Below the pieces are notes generated by a model, which searched no databases, had not been told where the DNA came from, and saw only the letters and a list, made by a program, of their open reading frames with translations. From Mayfieldus sp963740555 (GTDB lineage Bacteria; Actinomycetota; Thermoleophilia; Solirubrobacterales; 70-9), in the NCBI GenBank assembly GCA_963740555.1, contig CAVUES010000005.1, positions 186,001 to 250,000 on the forward strand: DNA of 64,000 nucleotides. The letters are read 5' to 3'. This document shows positions 1-7,890 of this stretch, piece after piece. Both the position numbers and the translations under genes were made by a program. Every line of letters begins with the position of its first letter. Position 1 is the first letter of the stretch.

Positions 1-1
1 G

Positions 2-1153
2 CGGCGCGAGCTGGGGCAGCCGATCGGCGAGCCGATGCGGGTCGCGGCGAAGATCCAGCTCGGGCTCGGCGTCGCCTTCGCAGCCCTCGCGCTGGCGCTG
101 CGCGGGCCGCTCCAGGACCACCTGCTGAAGGGGAACGAGACCCTCTACTGGATCTACTTCTCCGCCGTTCTGGGGTACGCGGCGAGCTACTTCGCGCGCG
201 GCTTTCTGGCCGGCAACCGCCGCTTCGGGCTCTTCGCGCTGCTGATCCTCGCCGAGTCGATCTTCCGGACCACCTTCGCAGTGATCGTCGCGGTCGGCCT
301 CTTCGGTGGCCAGTCGGTTGTGGCGCTGGGGATCGTCGCCGCCCCATGTCTGAGCCTGATCGTGGTGCCGCTGGCCTTCGCGCGGAGGGCGCAGGCGCAA
401 TCGCCGCCCCCCGAGCCCGACCCCGAGTCCGGCGAGGGCGCGGCGCCGGAGTTCACGCTCAGCCACGGGACCAGGTTCGCCGCGGCGGTGCTGCTGATCA
501 TGTTCAGCGAGCAGACCTTCCTCAACGCGGGGCCGCTGCTGATCTCAGCGACCAGCGGATCCGCCGCCGCGGGCTTCATCTTCAACGTGCTGATGGTCGC
601 GCGGGCCCCGCTGCAGCTCTTCCAGGCGGTCGGGACCAGCCTGCTGCCCCACCTGACGGGGCTGCACCACTCCAGCGAGGAAGGGAGCGAGGACGCCTTT
701 CACAGCTCGATTCGCTGGGTGATCGTGGCGATCGCCGCCTTCACCGCCGCGGTGGCGCTCGCGGTGCTGGCGTTCGGGCCGCAGCTGATGCACATCGCCT
801 TCGGCAAGAAGTTCGACTACGACCGCGTCGGGTTGCTGATCGTCACCGCCGGGATGGGCCTCTACCTGTCGGCGGTGACGATCAACCAGGCCTGCCTCGC
901 CCAGGGACAGGTTCGCCGCGCTTCGCTGCGCTGGATCGGCTGCGCGGCCTTCTTCGTCGCCTGGTGCCTGCTGCCCGTGATCTCGAACGAGTTCCGGCGC
1001 GTCGAGATCGGCTTCACCCTCACCGCCGCCTCGCTGCTGGCGTTGCTCTACGTGATCTACCGCCGACCCGTCGAGCGCCCCGAGGACGTGCCCGATCCCG
1101 GCTCGACCCAGGAGCTCGAGGGCTGGGTGGCGGCGGCCGACGAGGCGGGTTAG
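2..1153 (+). CDS. Oligosaccharide flippase-like membrane protein (5' end outside window)
   Basis: The reading frame is open to the left edge of the window, so the first ATG at 35 is probably internal and the gene starts upstream. About 383 residues are visible. They consist of alternating hydrophobic segments with short charged loops, including a segment starting ILAESIFRTTFAVIVAVGLF and a C-terminal stretch that reads TLTAASLLALLYVIYRRP. This pattern resembles MOP-superfamily polysaccharide flippases (Wzx/MurJ-like), which move lipid-linked sugars across the membrane. I see no catalytic motif that settles the subfamily. The stop codon overlaps the stop of the convergent rpe gene by 4 bp, leaving no room for a shared terminator. 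Confidence 0.6.
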   Translation, partial: RRELGQPIGEPMRVAAKIQLGLGVAFAALALALRGPLQDHLLKGNETLYWIYFSAVLGYAASYFARGFLAGNRRFGLFALLILAESIFRTTFAVIVAVGLFGGQSVVALGIVAAPCLSLIVVPLAFARRAQAQSPPPEPDPESGEGAAPEFTLSHGTRFAAAVLLIMFSEQTFLNAGPLLISATSGSAAAGFIFNVLMVARAPLQLFQAVGTSLLPHLTGLHHSSEEGSEDAFHSSIRWVIVAIAAFTAAVALAVLAFGPQLMHIAFGKKFDYDRVGLLIVTAGMGLYLSAVTINQACLAQGQVRRASLRWIGCAAFFVAWCLLPVISNEFRRVEIGFTLTAASLLALLYVIYRRPVERPEDVPDPGSTQELEGWVAAADEAG

Positions 1154-1854
1154 GCGGCGTCAGACGCAGTGGCGATCGCCGTGTAGGCCGCGGCGGGATC
1201 GTCGCTGCCGAAAACCGCCGAGCCGGCGACGAAGATCGAGGCTCCGGCGGCGGCCACCGCGGGAACGGTCTCGGCGTCGATGCCCCCGTCGACCGTGATC
1301 GCCGCCTCGCCGGCTAGCGACTTCAGGCGCGCCACCTTGTCGGGCGACTCGGGAATGAACGGCTGTCCGCCCCAGCCCGGGTTGACGGTCATGCAGAGCA
1401 GGATGTCGGCGTAGTCGCGCAGCTCGCGGACCGCCTCCACCGGGGTGCCGGGGTTGATCGCCAGCCCAGCCAGGCACCCGTCGTCGCGGATCGCGGTCAG
1501 GGTGCGGTTGAGGTGCGGGGTCGCCTCGATGTGAAAGCTGATCGAGTCGGCGCCCGCCTTCGCGAACTCGGCGATCTGCTGGTCGGGCCGCTCGATCATC
1601 AGGTGGACGTCGATCGCTCCCCCGGCGTCGTGGACCTGGTCGGCTATAGACGCCGCGACCAGCGGCCCGATCGTGATCGGGGGGACGAAGTGGCCGTCCA
1701 TCACGTCGACGTGAATCAACCGGGCCCCGGCGTCCATCACCTCCGCGATCTGCGACCCGAGTCGCGAGAAGTCGGAGGCGAGGATCGACGGTGCGACGCG
1801 CTTGGCCCGGTAGAGCTCACGCCGGGCCGCGGCCTGTTCGGTCGCGGCTTCCAT
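1150..1854 (-). CDS. rpe: Ribulose-phosphate 3-epimerase
   Basis: This 234-residue protein interconverts ribulose-5-phosphate and xylulose-5-phosphate in the pentose phosphate pathway. It is a TIM barrel with all family landmarks: VAPSILASDF near the start, HVDVMDGHFVP (metal ligands), DVHLMIERP, the MTVNPGWGGQPF signature and VDGGI near the C terminus. A longer ORF extends upstream, but the ATG at 1854 is preferred because it overlaps the stop of the zinc-ribbon gene by one base (TGATG), a translational-coupling arrangement. It is the last gene of the priA-def-fmt-zinc ribbon-rpe run. The length is normal for the family. Confidence 0.95.
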   Translation of the reverse strand: MEAATEQAAARRELYRAKRVAPSILASDFSRLGSQIAEVMDAGARLIHVDVMDGHFVPPITIGPLVAASIADQVHDAGGAIDVHLMIERPDQQIAEFAKAGADSISFHIEATPHLNRTLTAIRDDGCLAGLAINPGTPVEAVRELRDYADILLCMTVNPGWGGQPFIPESPDKVARLKSLAGEAAITVDGGIDAETVPAVAAAGASIFVAGSAVFGSDDPAAAYTAIATASDAA

Positions 1855-2132
1855 CAGACCGGTTTCAGCATCGAGTTTCCACAGTGCTGGCAGAGCATGT
1901 CCTCGGTGGTGCTCATGCGGGCAATCGTCTGGTGCTCGCCGCAGTCCGGGCATTGCGAGACGAGCTCGTAGCGGCTCAGACAGTAGACGCAGCGGAAGCG
2001 CCCCGGCAATTGCGTCGGCCGCAGCCACGGCTCGCCGCACCCCGGGCACGCCGGGCGCCGCAGTGAAGACCCGCCGGCCTGGTCGGCGGGCCCCCCGCCT
2101 CCCTTTGCCTGCTCTGCCATCGCCCTAGTCAT
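1854..2132 (-). CDS. Small double zinc-ribbon protein
   Basis: This 92-residue protein has four CxxC pairs (CPGC, CVYC, CPDC, CQHC), enough for two zinc ribbons. A glycine-rich basic N terminus precedes them. It lies between fmt and rpe, overlapping both by a few bases, so it is almost certainly cotranslated with them. I do not recognise a named family. Zinc ribbons of this size are typical of nucleic-acid or ribosome-associated proteins, and the def-fmt neighbourhood would fit a translation link, but that is inference. An alternative start is the ATG at 2120, which would remove four residues and the overlap with fmt. Confidence 0.75.
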   Translation of the reverse strand: MTRAMAEQAKGGGGPADQAGGSSLRRPACPGCGEPWLRPTQLPGRFRCVYCLSRYELVSQCPDCGEHQTIARMSTTEDMLCQHCGNSMLKPV

Positions 2133-3051
2133 TCTGACCGATCACCCGGTCAGGGACCCGGTGTCCACGCAGAAACGCGTCCACAGGCATCGGGCGTGCG
2201 CCGGCGGGCTGCACGACGTCGAGCCGCAGCAGGCCCTCGGCGCAGGCGAGAAAGAGCGAACCGTCGCGAGCCTGCAGCTCGCCGGGCTCGCGGGCGCCGT
2301 CCTCGGCCGTCGCCGCACGGACGCCGAGGCGCTCCCCCTCCGGCGTCTCGACGTAGGCGCCGACGTGGGGCGTCAAGGCCCGCACCCCACGCGCGAGCTC
2401 CGCCGCCGGGCGAAGCGGATCCAGGCGCCGCTCGCCGGGCTCGATCTTCTCCGCATAGGTCGCCCGCTCGTCGTCCTGCTCGGTGAAGTCCAGGCTTCCC
2501 TCGGCCCGCAGGTCGAGTGCCCGCACGATCAGCTCGCCGCCGATCGGTGCCAGCCGTGCCGCGAGGGCGCCGAAGTCTTCGTCGGGCCCGATCTGCGTCT
2601 GCTCCTGCAGCGCCACCGGTCCCGAGTCAAGTCCCTCGGTGACGCGCATGACGCTGACCCCGGTGACCTCGTCGCCGGCCATGATCGCGCGCTCGATCGG
2701 TGCCGCGCCGCGCCAGCGCGGCAACAGCGAGGGATGCACGTTGAGCATCTCGAGCTCGGAGAGCAGGGGCTCGCGGATCAGCTGCCCGAAGGCGCAGACC
2801 GCGCCCATCTCGGGGGAGCTTGAGCGAATCCGCTCCACGGCATCGGACGAGTTGACGCTCTCGGCTTGCAGCAGCGGCAGGTCGAGCTCCCGTGCCGCGG
2901 CGGCGGCAGGCGGCGGCAGCGTGTGCCTGCCGCGGCCTCGCGGTCGATCGGGCGGGGTCACGACCAGCTGCGGGCGGTGCGGCGAGTCGGCGAGTCGGCG
3001 GAGGACTGTGGCTGCGAAGTCGGAGGTGCCGAGAAAGACCGTCCGGCTCAC
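2125..3051 (-). CDS. fmt: Methionyl-tRNA formyltransferase
   Basis: The enzyme formylates initiator Met-tRNA using 10-formyl-tetrahydrofolate. The 308-residue protein shows VFLGTSDFA at the start, VVTPPDRPRGRG in the substrate loop and the SLLPRWRGAAPIERAI block that carries the family signature. An OB-like C-terminal domain follows. The chosen start is a GTG at 3051, because it overlaps the def stop as GTGA and the protein then begins at the conserved first strand. The longer upstream ORF is low-complexity Arg-rich sequence in another frame of def. The order priA-def-fmt is common across bacteria. Confidence 0.96.
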   Translation of the reverse strand: MSRTVFLGTSDFAATVLRRLADSPHRPQLVVTPPDRPRGRGRHTLPPPAAAAARELDLPLLQAESVNSSDAVERIRSSSPEMGAVCAFGQLIREPLLSELEMLNVHPSLLPRWRGAAPIERAIMAGDEVTGVSVMRVTEGLDSGPVALQEQTQIGPDEDFGALAARLAPIGGELIVRALDLRAEGSLDFTEQDDERATYAEKIEPGERRLDPLRPAAELARGVRALTPHVGAYVETPEGERLGVRAATAEDGAREPGELQARDGSLFLACAEGLLRLDVVQPAGARPMPVDAFLRGHRVPDRVIGQND

Positions 3052-3734
3052 GCCGCGGTCGCCGCCTCGCCCTGCAGCGCCTCTTCGGCGTCCGTCGTCG
3101 GCGGGCTGTACTCCTCGCCCTCGCGCAGAGCGCGCAGGGCGCCCTTGCGCTGCTCGCGGGTCGTGCGGTCGAGCATCAGGACACCGTCGAGATGGTCGAT
3201 CTCGTGTTGGAGAACCCGTGCCTCGAGGCCGGACGCCTCGATCACGACAGGCTCGCCGCGTTCGTCGAGGCCGCTCACCCGCGCGTGCAGGGGGCGCTCG
3301 ACGTCGACCGTGACCCGGGGGAGGCTCAGACAGCCTTCCTCGGCCACGACCACGTCCTCGGACAGCCATTCGAGCTCGGGATTGACGACCGCGGTCGGCT
3401 CGGCGTCGCTGCCGGCGGCGAAGACCAGCAGGCGCCGCAGGATCCCGACCTGGGTCGCGGCCAGCCCGACGCCGATCGCGTCGCGCATGATCGCGATCAT
3501 TCGCTCGACGTCGCGACTGAGGGAGTCGTCGAATTCCGAGACCGGCGAGGCCTTGCTGTTGAGAACCGGATCCCCGAACTTGACCACCTGAGCGAGCGCG
3601 GCATCGCGCCGCGCGAGGACCTCGGGATCGAGCGTCGGTGAGGGCTGGGCGTCCTCGCGGTCGCCGCCCTGCTCGCCGTCGGCGAGCTCCGGCGGCTCGG
3701 CCAGCTCGGTTTCTTGGGAATCAGCCATACGCAT
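3048..3734 (-). CDS. def: Peptide deformylase with acidic N-terminal extension
   Basis: The enzyme removes the formyl group from nascent proteins. All three metal and active-site motifs are present: GVGLAATQVG, EEGCLSLP and LQHEIDHLDG (HExxH-type metal ligands). The protein is about 228 residues. A Glu/Asp/Pro-rich extension of roughly 55 residues precedes the conserved core and a 35-residue tail follows it, so it is longer than the usual 150-190. Two in-frame ATGs, at 3734 and 3728, are possible starts and neither has a clear Shine-Dalgarno. The gene lies 64 bp after priA and overlaps fmt as GTGA. Confidence 0.95.
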   Translation of the reverse strand: MRMADSQETELAEPPELADGEQGGDREDAQPSPTLDPEVLARRDAALAQVVKFGDPVLNSKASPVSEFDDSLSRDVERMIAIMRDAIGVGLAATQVGILRRLLVFAAGSDAEPTAVVNPELEWLSEDVVVAEEGCLSLPRVTVDVERPLHARVSGLDERGEPVVIEASGLEARVLQHEIDHLDGVLMLDRTTREQRKGALRALREGEEYSPPTTDAEEALQGEAATAA

Positions 3735-3770
3735 CGAGTCTACGCACTGGCGGCGGCGAATCCTGCCCAC

Positions 3771-3794
3771 GAATGACGAATGACGAATGACGAG
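3771..3794. repeat. Heptanucleotide tandem repeat, ACGAATG type
   Basis: Three 7-bp units of ACGAATG plus a partial unit lie in the short gap between priA and def. The same 7-bp period with related units is seen at 31207-31230 and inside the 3' end of murG at 37333-37360. No function is evident. Confidence 0.7.
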
Positions 3795-3798
3795 TTTC

Positions 3799-5985
3799 TT
3801 ATTGCGGATCGACGTCGACCCCGAGCGCCACGCCCCGCAGGACACGCTCGGAGACCAGTCGCTCCACCGCCTCGCGCACGGCCACGACGGTGTCGTCTCG
3901 GTCCGCCGCCTTGAGCAGCAGCCGGCGCCGGTGGCGGCCGCGGAGCCGGAAGAGGACCGCCGGGCCGAGCACCTCCGTCCCCGCTGGGACCGAGGCGCGG
4001 ATCAACGCCGCGATGCGATCGGCTGCGGCTTCCAGGGCGTCCTGCGGCTCGGCCGCCAGGTTGACGGCGATCAGACGGGAGAAGGGCGGATAGCGAAGCG
4101 CCGCGCGACGCTCCAGCTCGCCGGCCAGAAAGCCGGCGGCATCGTGGCGCGCGGCGAGAGCGATACTCGGCGCCTCGGGGGCCAGGGTCTGGACGATCAC
4201 GCTGCCGCCGCGCGGGCCTCGGCCGCTGCGCCCGGCGAGCTGGGTGACCATCGCGAAGGTTCGTTCCTCGGCGCGAAAGTCGGGGAAGCGCAGGGTCGCG
4301 TCGGCGTCAAGGATCACGCTCAGCGTCACCTGCGGGAAATCATGGCCCTTGCCGACCATCTGGGTTCCGACCAAGACTCCCGATGGCGCACCCTCGAAGC
4401 GGCTGAGAATCTCGGCATGGGCGCCACGGCCGGCGGCGACGTCGGAGTCGAGCCGGAAGACCGGCAGGGGATCGAGTCGCTTGCAGAGCAGCTCCTCGAC
4501 CCGCTCGGTTCCCGCCCCGGCGCGCGCCAGCGTGACCGAACCGCACTCGGGGCAGGCACGAGGAGGCGGCTCGGAATGTCCGCAGTGATGGCAGGCGAGG
4601 CGCTGGGAGGCGCGATGAGCGACCAGGGAGACGTCGCAGTGCGGACAGCCCCAGTGATGCCCGCAGGAGCGACAGCAGACATAGGGCGCAAAGCCCCGGC
4701 GATTGACCAGGACGATCGCCTTGCCACCGTCGCGGCGCACTTCCTCCAAGGCGTCCAGGGTCGGGCGCCCGAGGGGCCCGCCGCGGGGGTCGGTGCCCCT
4801 CATGTCGACCACATCGACCGCCGGCATCCCCAGGCCGTCCACCCGCCGCGGAAGCTCGGCTCTCGGCAGTGCCTGCCAGGACTCGGGGCGCGGAGTCGCG
4901 GAGCCGGCGAGCAGCACCGCCCCGGTGTCGGCCGCTCGCCGCTCGGCGACATGGCGGGCGTCGTAGCTGGGGTCTCCCTCCTGCTTGTAGGAACCGTCGT
5001 GCTCCTCGTCGACGACGATCAGCCCGAGCTCGGCGACGGGGGCGAAGACCGCCGAGCGGGGCCCCACGCAGACGTCGGCCTCCCCGGAGCGCAGCCGCCG
5101 CCACTCGTCGTAGCGTTCCCCGGCGCCGAGCGCCGAGTGAAGAACGGCGACTCGATCGCCAAGGCGGGAGCGAAATCTGGCAACCGCCTGCGGGGTTAGA
5201 CCGATCTCCGGCACCAGCACGATCACCCCGCGCCGGCGCTCGAGGGCCGCCTCCGCCGCCGCCAGATAGACCTCGGTCTTGCCGGACCCGGTGACGCCAT
5301 GGAGCAGCAGCTCACGCGCAGCCCCGGGCTCGGCGTCGAGCGCCGCGACGACCCGGCCGACCGCGGAGCGCTGCTCGGGGGTGAGATCGACGGGTTTCGC
5401 GACCGCGCCGACGGCGCGATCGGCAGGTCGGCGTCGCAGCGCCATGCTGCGGGTCACGATCAATCCGCGCTGCTCGAGCCGGCGCAGGGTCGCGCGGTCG
5501 GCTCCGCAGCGAGCCGCGATCTCCGCCGCCCCCAGCTCGCCCTCCCGCAAGGCCTCCAGCACCGCGCGCTGACGATCGCCGAGGCGCTCCCCGCCCCCAA
5601 GCGCGATCAACCCCGTGTCGGTGGCGCTGGCGCGCAGCTCGAGCCGGGTCCGCACCCGGCGCCCGGAGGCGCCGGTCCCGGGTGGCAAGACGAGCGACAG
5701 CCCTCGGGAAGGGGTCGAGCAGTATTCGCGGGCGACCCAGAGCCCCAGCCGCACGAGCTCGGGCCGCGCCCCGGCCTCCAGGGCCTCGATCGGCTCGGCG
5801 AGCCGCTCCGGGGGAAGCTCGGACCGCTCAGCGAGATCGACGACGACGCCGAGCACTCGGCGGCGACCGAAGGGAACCCGCAACACGGTCCCCACCCCGA
5901 CCTCGCCCAGCTCCGCGTTGAGCCGGTAGTCGAACGGCCCCCGCAGGGCGCGCGCGGTGGTCAGCGGTTCGACCTTCGCAATCAT
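3799..5985 (-). CDS. priA: Primosomal helicase PriA
   Basis: PriA restarts stalled replication forks. The 728-residue protein starts with the DNA-binding domain (KVEPLTTARALRGPFDYRL). It then has Walker A GVTGSGKTEVYL near 230-241, the DEEH box near 326-329 (VVDEEHDGSYKQ), and eight Cys in four pairs forming the two zinc sites (CRSCG, CPHCD, CHHCG, CPECG). Helicase motifs VGTQMVGKGHDFP and QLAGRSGRG follow. The start ATG at 5985 matches the family N terminus. A TAGGTT hexamer ends 6 nt before this ATG, which suggests a leaderless transcript. The PH-domain gene is divergent. Confidence 0.96.
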   Translation of the reverse strand: MIAKVEPLTTARALRGPFDYRLNAELGEVGVGTVLRVPFGRRRVLGVVVDLAERSELPPERLAEPIEALEAGARPELVRLGLWVAREYCSTPSRGLSLVLPPGTGASGRRVRTRLELRASATDTGLIALGGGERLGDRQRAVLEALREGELGAAEIAARCGADRATLRRLEQRGLIVTRSMALRRRPADRAVGAVAKPVDLTPEQRSAVGRVVAALDAEPGAARELLLHGVTGSGKTEVYLAAAEAALERRRGVIVLVPEIGLTPQAVARFRSRLGDRVAVLHSALGAGERYDEWRRLRSGEADVCVGPRSAVFAPVAELGLIVVDEEHDGSYKQEGDPSYDARHVAERRAADTGAVLLAGSATPRPESWQALPRAELPRRVDGLGMPAVDVVDMRGTDPRGGPLGRPTLDALEEVRRDGGKAIVLVNRRGFAPYVCCRSCGHHWGCPHCDVSLVAHRASQRLACHHCGHSEPPPRACPECGSVTLARAGAGTERVEELLCKRLDPLPVFRLDSDVAAGRGAHAEILSRFEGAPSGVLVGTQMVGKGHDFPQVTLSVILDADATLRFPDFRAEERTFAMVTQLAGRSGRGPRGGSVIVQTLAPEAPSIALAARHDAAGFLAGELERRAALRYPPFSRLIAVNLAAEPQDALEAAADRIAALIRASVPAGTEVLGPAVLFRLRGRHRRRLLLKAADRDDTVVAVREAVERLVSERVLRGVALGVDVDPQ

Positions 5986-6044
5986 TGGTCCAACCTAGGG
6001 ACGGCCACGGACGCCCACCATGCCTGGCCAATATGCTGCCGAGC

Positions 6045-6608
6045 GTGTCCCTGAACCTCGACGCGGGCGAACGGGTGATCTTCGAGGGCCATCCGTCCTG
6101 GCGCGCGATCCTCGGCTTCTACCTGCGCGGGATCCTGCTCTCCGCGGCACTCGGCGCCGTGGTCGCGATCGTGACCCAGATCGGCGGCGACGTGAACAAG
6201 GGCCTGGTCTTCGTCGTCGTGCTGGTCGCGATCGGCGTCACGCTGCTGGTCGGCTTCATCAAGCGCGTGACCACGACCTACACGATCACCGACCGCCGCC
6301 TCAACATCAAGCGCGGGATCATCTCGCGCGAGGTGCAGCAGACACGCCTGGAGCGGGTCCAGAACGTGAACTACAACCAGACCCTGTTCCAGCGCATCGT
6401 CCAGGTCGGCGACGTCGACTTCGACACCGCGGGCTCAGGCGACTACGACTTCAGCTTCGACGGGGTCGGCGACCCCGAGAAGGTCGTGGAGAAGGTCGAC
6501 GATGCGATGCGGGCCCACAACGCGGGCTCGCACGGCCTCGGTGAGCCGGGCGGGCCGAACGCCGCCCCGACCGAGACCCAGCCGACCCAGCAGCAGCAGT
6601 CGCGGTAG
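6045..6608 (+). CDS. PH-domain (bPH2/DUF304-type) membrane protein
   Basis: The sequence begins LNLDAGERVIFEGHPSWR, typical of bacterial PH-domain proteins. Two transmembrane segments follow (about residues 22-42 and 50-68), then the PH core TYTITDRRLNIKRGIISREV and VGDVDFDTAGSGDYDFSF. A Pro/Gln-rich tail ends the protein. The function is unknown beyond probable membrane or lipid association. Three starts compete: a distant ATG at 5985, ATG 6033 and GTG 6045. I chose GTG 6045 because TATGCT at 6032-6037 sits 7 nt before it, as a leaderless -10 box would, and the protein then begins at the conserved region. Confidence 0.75.
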   Translation: MSLNLDAGERVIFEGHPSWRAILGFYLRGILLSAALGAVVAIVTQIGGDVNKGLVFVVVLVAIGVTLLVGFIKRVTTTYTITDRRLNIKRGIISREVQQTRLERVQNVNYNQTLFQRIVQVGDVDFDTAGSGDYDFSFDGVGDPEKVVEKVDDAMRAHNAGSHGLGEPGGPNAAPTETQPTQQQQSR

Positions 6609-6621
6609 TGCGGGCGAGCGG

Positions 6622-7869
6622 CTAGGCGGTCGCGCCCGCCTCCAGCCCGGCCGCACGGCGCAGGCTCTCGGCGCGGTCGGTGCGCTCCCAGGTGAAGTCG
6701 TGGTCCTCGCGGCCGAAATGCCCGTAGGCGGCGGTCGGCTGGAAGATCGGACGGTGCAGGTCGAGCTCGCGGCGAAAGGCCGCGGGCCGCATGTCGAAGT
6801 TCTCCTCGACAAGGTGAGAGATATCGGTGTCGGAGAGCTTCCCCGTGCCGAAGGTTTGGACCATGAGCGAGACCGGGTGCGCGACACCGATCGCATAGGC
6901 GACCTGTAGCTCGCAACGGTCGGCGAGCCCGGCGGCGACTACGTTCTTGGCCACGTAGCGAGCCGCATAGGCGCCGGAGCGGTCGACCTTCGAGGGGTCC
7001 TTGCCGGAGAAGGCGCCGCCGCCGTGGCGCGCCGCGCCCCCATAGGTGTCGACGATGATCTTGCGTCCCGTCAGCCCGGCATCGCCGACCGGTCCGCCGA
7101 TCACGAACTTGCCGGTCGGGTTGACCATGAAATTCTCGAGCAGCTCGTTTTCGGTGAAGAGCTCCTTGTACTCGGTATGCAGCACCGGCTCGACCACGTG
7201 CTCCCAGAGGTCGTTGCGGATCATCTGCTCGCCGGCCTCCTCCCTGTGCTGGGTCGAGATCAGCACCTTCGCGATCTCGACCGGCCGGTCGTGCTCGTAG
7301 CGAACCGTGACCTGAGTCTTGCCGTCGGGGCCCAGGTAGCCGACCACACCCGCCTTGCGCACCTGAGCGAGCTGGCGGGCGAGCTGGTGGGCGACCTGGA
7401 TCGGCATCGGCATCAGCGCCTTGGTCTCGCGGGTCGCGTAGCCGAACATCATTCCCTGATCGCCGGCGCCGGCCATGTCGAGCTCGTCGGTGGAGCCGCC
7501 CTCGCGCTGCTCGCGTCCCTGGTCGACACCCTGGGCGATGTCCGGAGACTGCTCGTCGATCGCCGTCAGCACGGCGCACGCTTCGTGGTCGAACCCGTAG
7601 CGGGGGTCGTCGTAGCCGATCTGGCGGATCGTCTCGCGGGCGATCTTCGGAATGTCGACGTAGGTCTCGGTCGTGATCTCCCCGGAAACGACCACCAGGC
7701 CGGTGTTGACCAGCGTTTCGCATGCCACGCGGCCCGTGGGGTCGTCCGCCATCACAGCGTCGAGGACCCCGTCCGAGATCTGGTCGCAGATCTTGTCGGG
7801 ATGACCCTCGGTGACCGACTCCGAGGTGAATAGGTACTCGCCGTCGGCAAGGTCTTGGAACTGGGACAT
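6622..7869 (-). CDS. metK: S-adenosylmethionine synthetase
   Basis: MetK makes S-adenosylmethionine from methionine and ATP. The 415-residue protein has ESVTEGHPDKICDQISD near the start, the GAGDQGMMFGYA hexapeptide signature, the GGGAFSGKDPSKVDRSGAY phosphate-binding block and DISHLVEENFDMRP near the end. The ATG at 7869 is preceded by a strong AAGGAAA/GGAG Shine-Dalgarno. It is the last gene of the aroA-cmk-der-DUF3352-metK series and lies 21 bp after the DUF3352 gene. No SAM riboswitch is visible upstream, so its transcription probably depends on the upstream operon. Confidence 0.97.
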   Translation of the reverse strand: MSQFQDLADGEYLFTSESVTEGHPDKICDQISDGVLDAVMADDPTGRVACETLVNTGLVVVSGEITTETYVDIPKIARETIRQIGYDDPRYGFDHEACAVLTAIDEQSPDIAQGVDQGREQREGGSTDELDMAGAGDQGMMFGYATRETKALMPMPIQVAHQLARQLAQVRKAGVVGYLGPDGKTQVTVRYEHDRPVEIAKVLISTQHREEAGEQMIRNDLWEHVVEPVLHTEYKELFTENELLENFMVNPTGKFVIGGPVGDAGLTGRKIIVDTYGGAARHGGGAFSGKDPSKVDRSGAYAARYVAKNVVAAGLADRCELQVAYAIGVAHPVSLMVQTFGTGKLSDTDISHLVEENFDMRPAAFRRELDLHRPIFQPTAAYGHFGREDHDFTWERTDRAESLRRAAGLEAGATA

Positions 7870-7890
7870 GTTTCCTTTCTTCTCCTGCGG

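Noticed and set aside
3787..5199. Long plus-strand ORF of 470 codons
   Set aside because: It is antisense to priA, which has every helicase motif. High-GC genes give long open antisense frames.
7870..7890. SAM riboswitch before metK
   Set aside because: The gap to the upstream gene is only 21 bp and is filled by the Shine-Dalgarno.
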